From the NCBI GenBank assembly GCA_022606425.2, contig JAHDVF020000010.1, forward strand, positions 1,364,001 through 1,428,000: a DNA stretch of 64,000 bases, given 5' to 3'. Source of the stretch: Lepidostoma basale. Lineage: Eukaryota; Arthropoda; Insecta; Trichoptera; Lepidostomatidae. A program made the position numbers and the translations under genes. This document shows positions 63,566 through 64,000 of the stretch, in pieces; position 1 is the stretch's first letter, and every line of letters begins with the position of its first letter. The notes under the pieces were generated by a model. It saw only the letters and a list, made by a program, of their open reading frames with translations, was not told the origin of the DNA and searched no databases.

Positions 63566-63859
63566 GATATGCATTATTGTGCATAAATTAAAAGTCGATC
63601 TTATTTTCTCTTGAAACCATCTTGAATCGCACAACCTCCAATAGTACCACCACATGTTAAGTCTATGACGTATATAAAGTACCATCTTTTGATAAAATTT
63701 ATAACTATTCACGAAATTAACAAACACGCTGCCCACTTCACGACGCAAGTCCGTGAAAAATATTGTGAAATTTTCTATGAAAGAATGTGACAATTTGGAT
63801 ATAATTTGAGTTATTTCATAAAGATCCAGTGCAGGTGAGTAAAATTTACTTAGTTTCAA
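63431..63859 (-). other. Unassigned 142-codon minus open frame
   Basis: ATG at 63859; hydrophobic and aromatic-rich (RHRLNMWWYYWRLC, ENFTIFFTDLRREVG). The last third lies in the tandem duplication and is not preserved as an open frame in the first unit as far as I can read. No family recognised; at this AT content it may be chance. Confidence 0.2.
63671..63840 (+). promoter_or_regulatory. Possible TATA box and untranslated first exon
   Basis: TATATAAAG at 63671-63679 is followed ~155 bp later by CAG|GTGAGT at 63832-63840, an ideal splice donor. Only a 10-codon ORF (ATG near 63777) lies between, so this would be a 5' UTR exon continuing beyond the window. Suggestive only. Confidence 0.25.
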
Positions 63860-64000
63860 ACAATCATTTATTTGGCAACTATAATTTCGTATTATTGTTT
63901 TGTAATTATAAGTACCTATTTAGTTTTCTATATTCATGGTTAGAATAACACTTTGTGTAAGATAGAATCCACGAGTTCTGAATTACACTCAAGTAAGTAT

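Noticed and set aside
1..64000. LTR retrotransposon or integrated virus
   Set aside because: No paired LTRs, primer-binding site, gag/protease/integrase motifs or viral structural genes were seen; all RT fragments have non-LTR features.

Overview
The window is eukaryotic nuclear DNA, AT-rich (about two thirds A+T by eye), almost certainly from an insect. There is no operon-like gene spacing, no rRNA or tRNA gene, and no host protein-coding gene I can defend. Most of the recognisable sequence is transposable-element debris, much of it nested. The commonest element, an RTE-like LINE ending in (TTAG)n, resembles LINEs known from moths, so Lepidoptera is my best guess; this is inference from family resemblance only.

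Non-LTR retrotransposons (working names used below). L1: RTE-like, (TTAG)n tail, over 25 fragments, best RT core at 24613-25038 on the minus strand. L2: (GAA)n tail, best copy 31965-32815. L3: C-terminus reading EAYVQQW. L4 and L6 to L11: rarer LINE C-termini. J1: jockey/CR1-like with a (TGATT)n-type tail. C1: CR1-like, C-terminus DRAFxVAGPxxWN, (ATT)n or (ATC)n tail. SINE-A and SINE-B are tRNA-derived. SINE-R is a short element that borrows the L1 3' end. I saw no LTR element or virus.

DNA transposons and fold-back repeats: a pogo/Tigger-like element at 56156-57884 with TA duplication; two hAT-like elements with perfect 8-bp duplications (44341-44798, 52089-52785); a piggyBac-like TTAA element (11908-12128); an element with about 165-bp inverted ends and a 10-bp duplication (35852-36712); a Tc1/mariner remnant (41205-41450); and several long palindromic elements (495-866, 42910-43172, 47252-47725, and families Fold-A, Fold-B and Fold-C). 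Several fold-back families carry an outward-facing motif that resembles a minimal hammerhead ribozyme core.

Layout. 1-5 kb: GC-rich start, terminal-inverted-repeat element, fold-backs, SINE-A, L1. 5-12 kb: LINE tails, SINE-R, nested J1/SINE-B/SINE-A. 12-27 kb: LINE graveyard with the longest L1. 27-33 kb: nested SINE-A, L1 copies, best L2. 34.6-35.0 kb: a perfect 11-bp CACGTG minisatellite joined to a 28-bp GCGCATGCGC array. 35-43 kb: long-inverted-repeat element, L1, Fold-A, nested L2, palindrome. 43-55 kb: hAT elements, CR1 fragments, large palindrome. 55-59.3 kb: two L1 copies, one split by the pogo element and one by SINE-R. 60-62 kb: L3, L1, fold-backs. 63-64 kb: tandem duplication and a possible promoter/first exon.

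Between the repeats lie 150-400 bp GC-richer, non-repetitive islands that look like older host sequence (intron, intergenic or regulatory). The window is best read as intergenic or intronic DNA in a repeat-rich insect genome.
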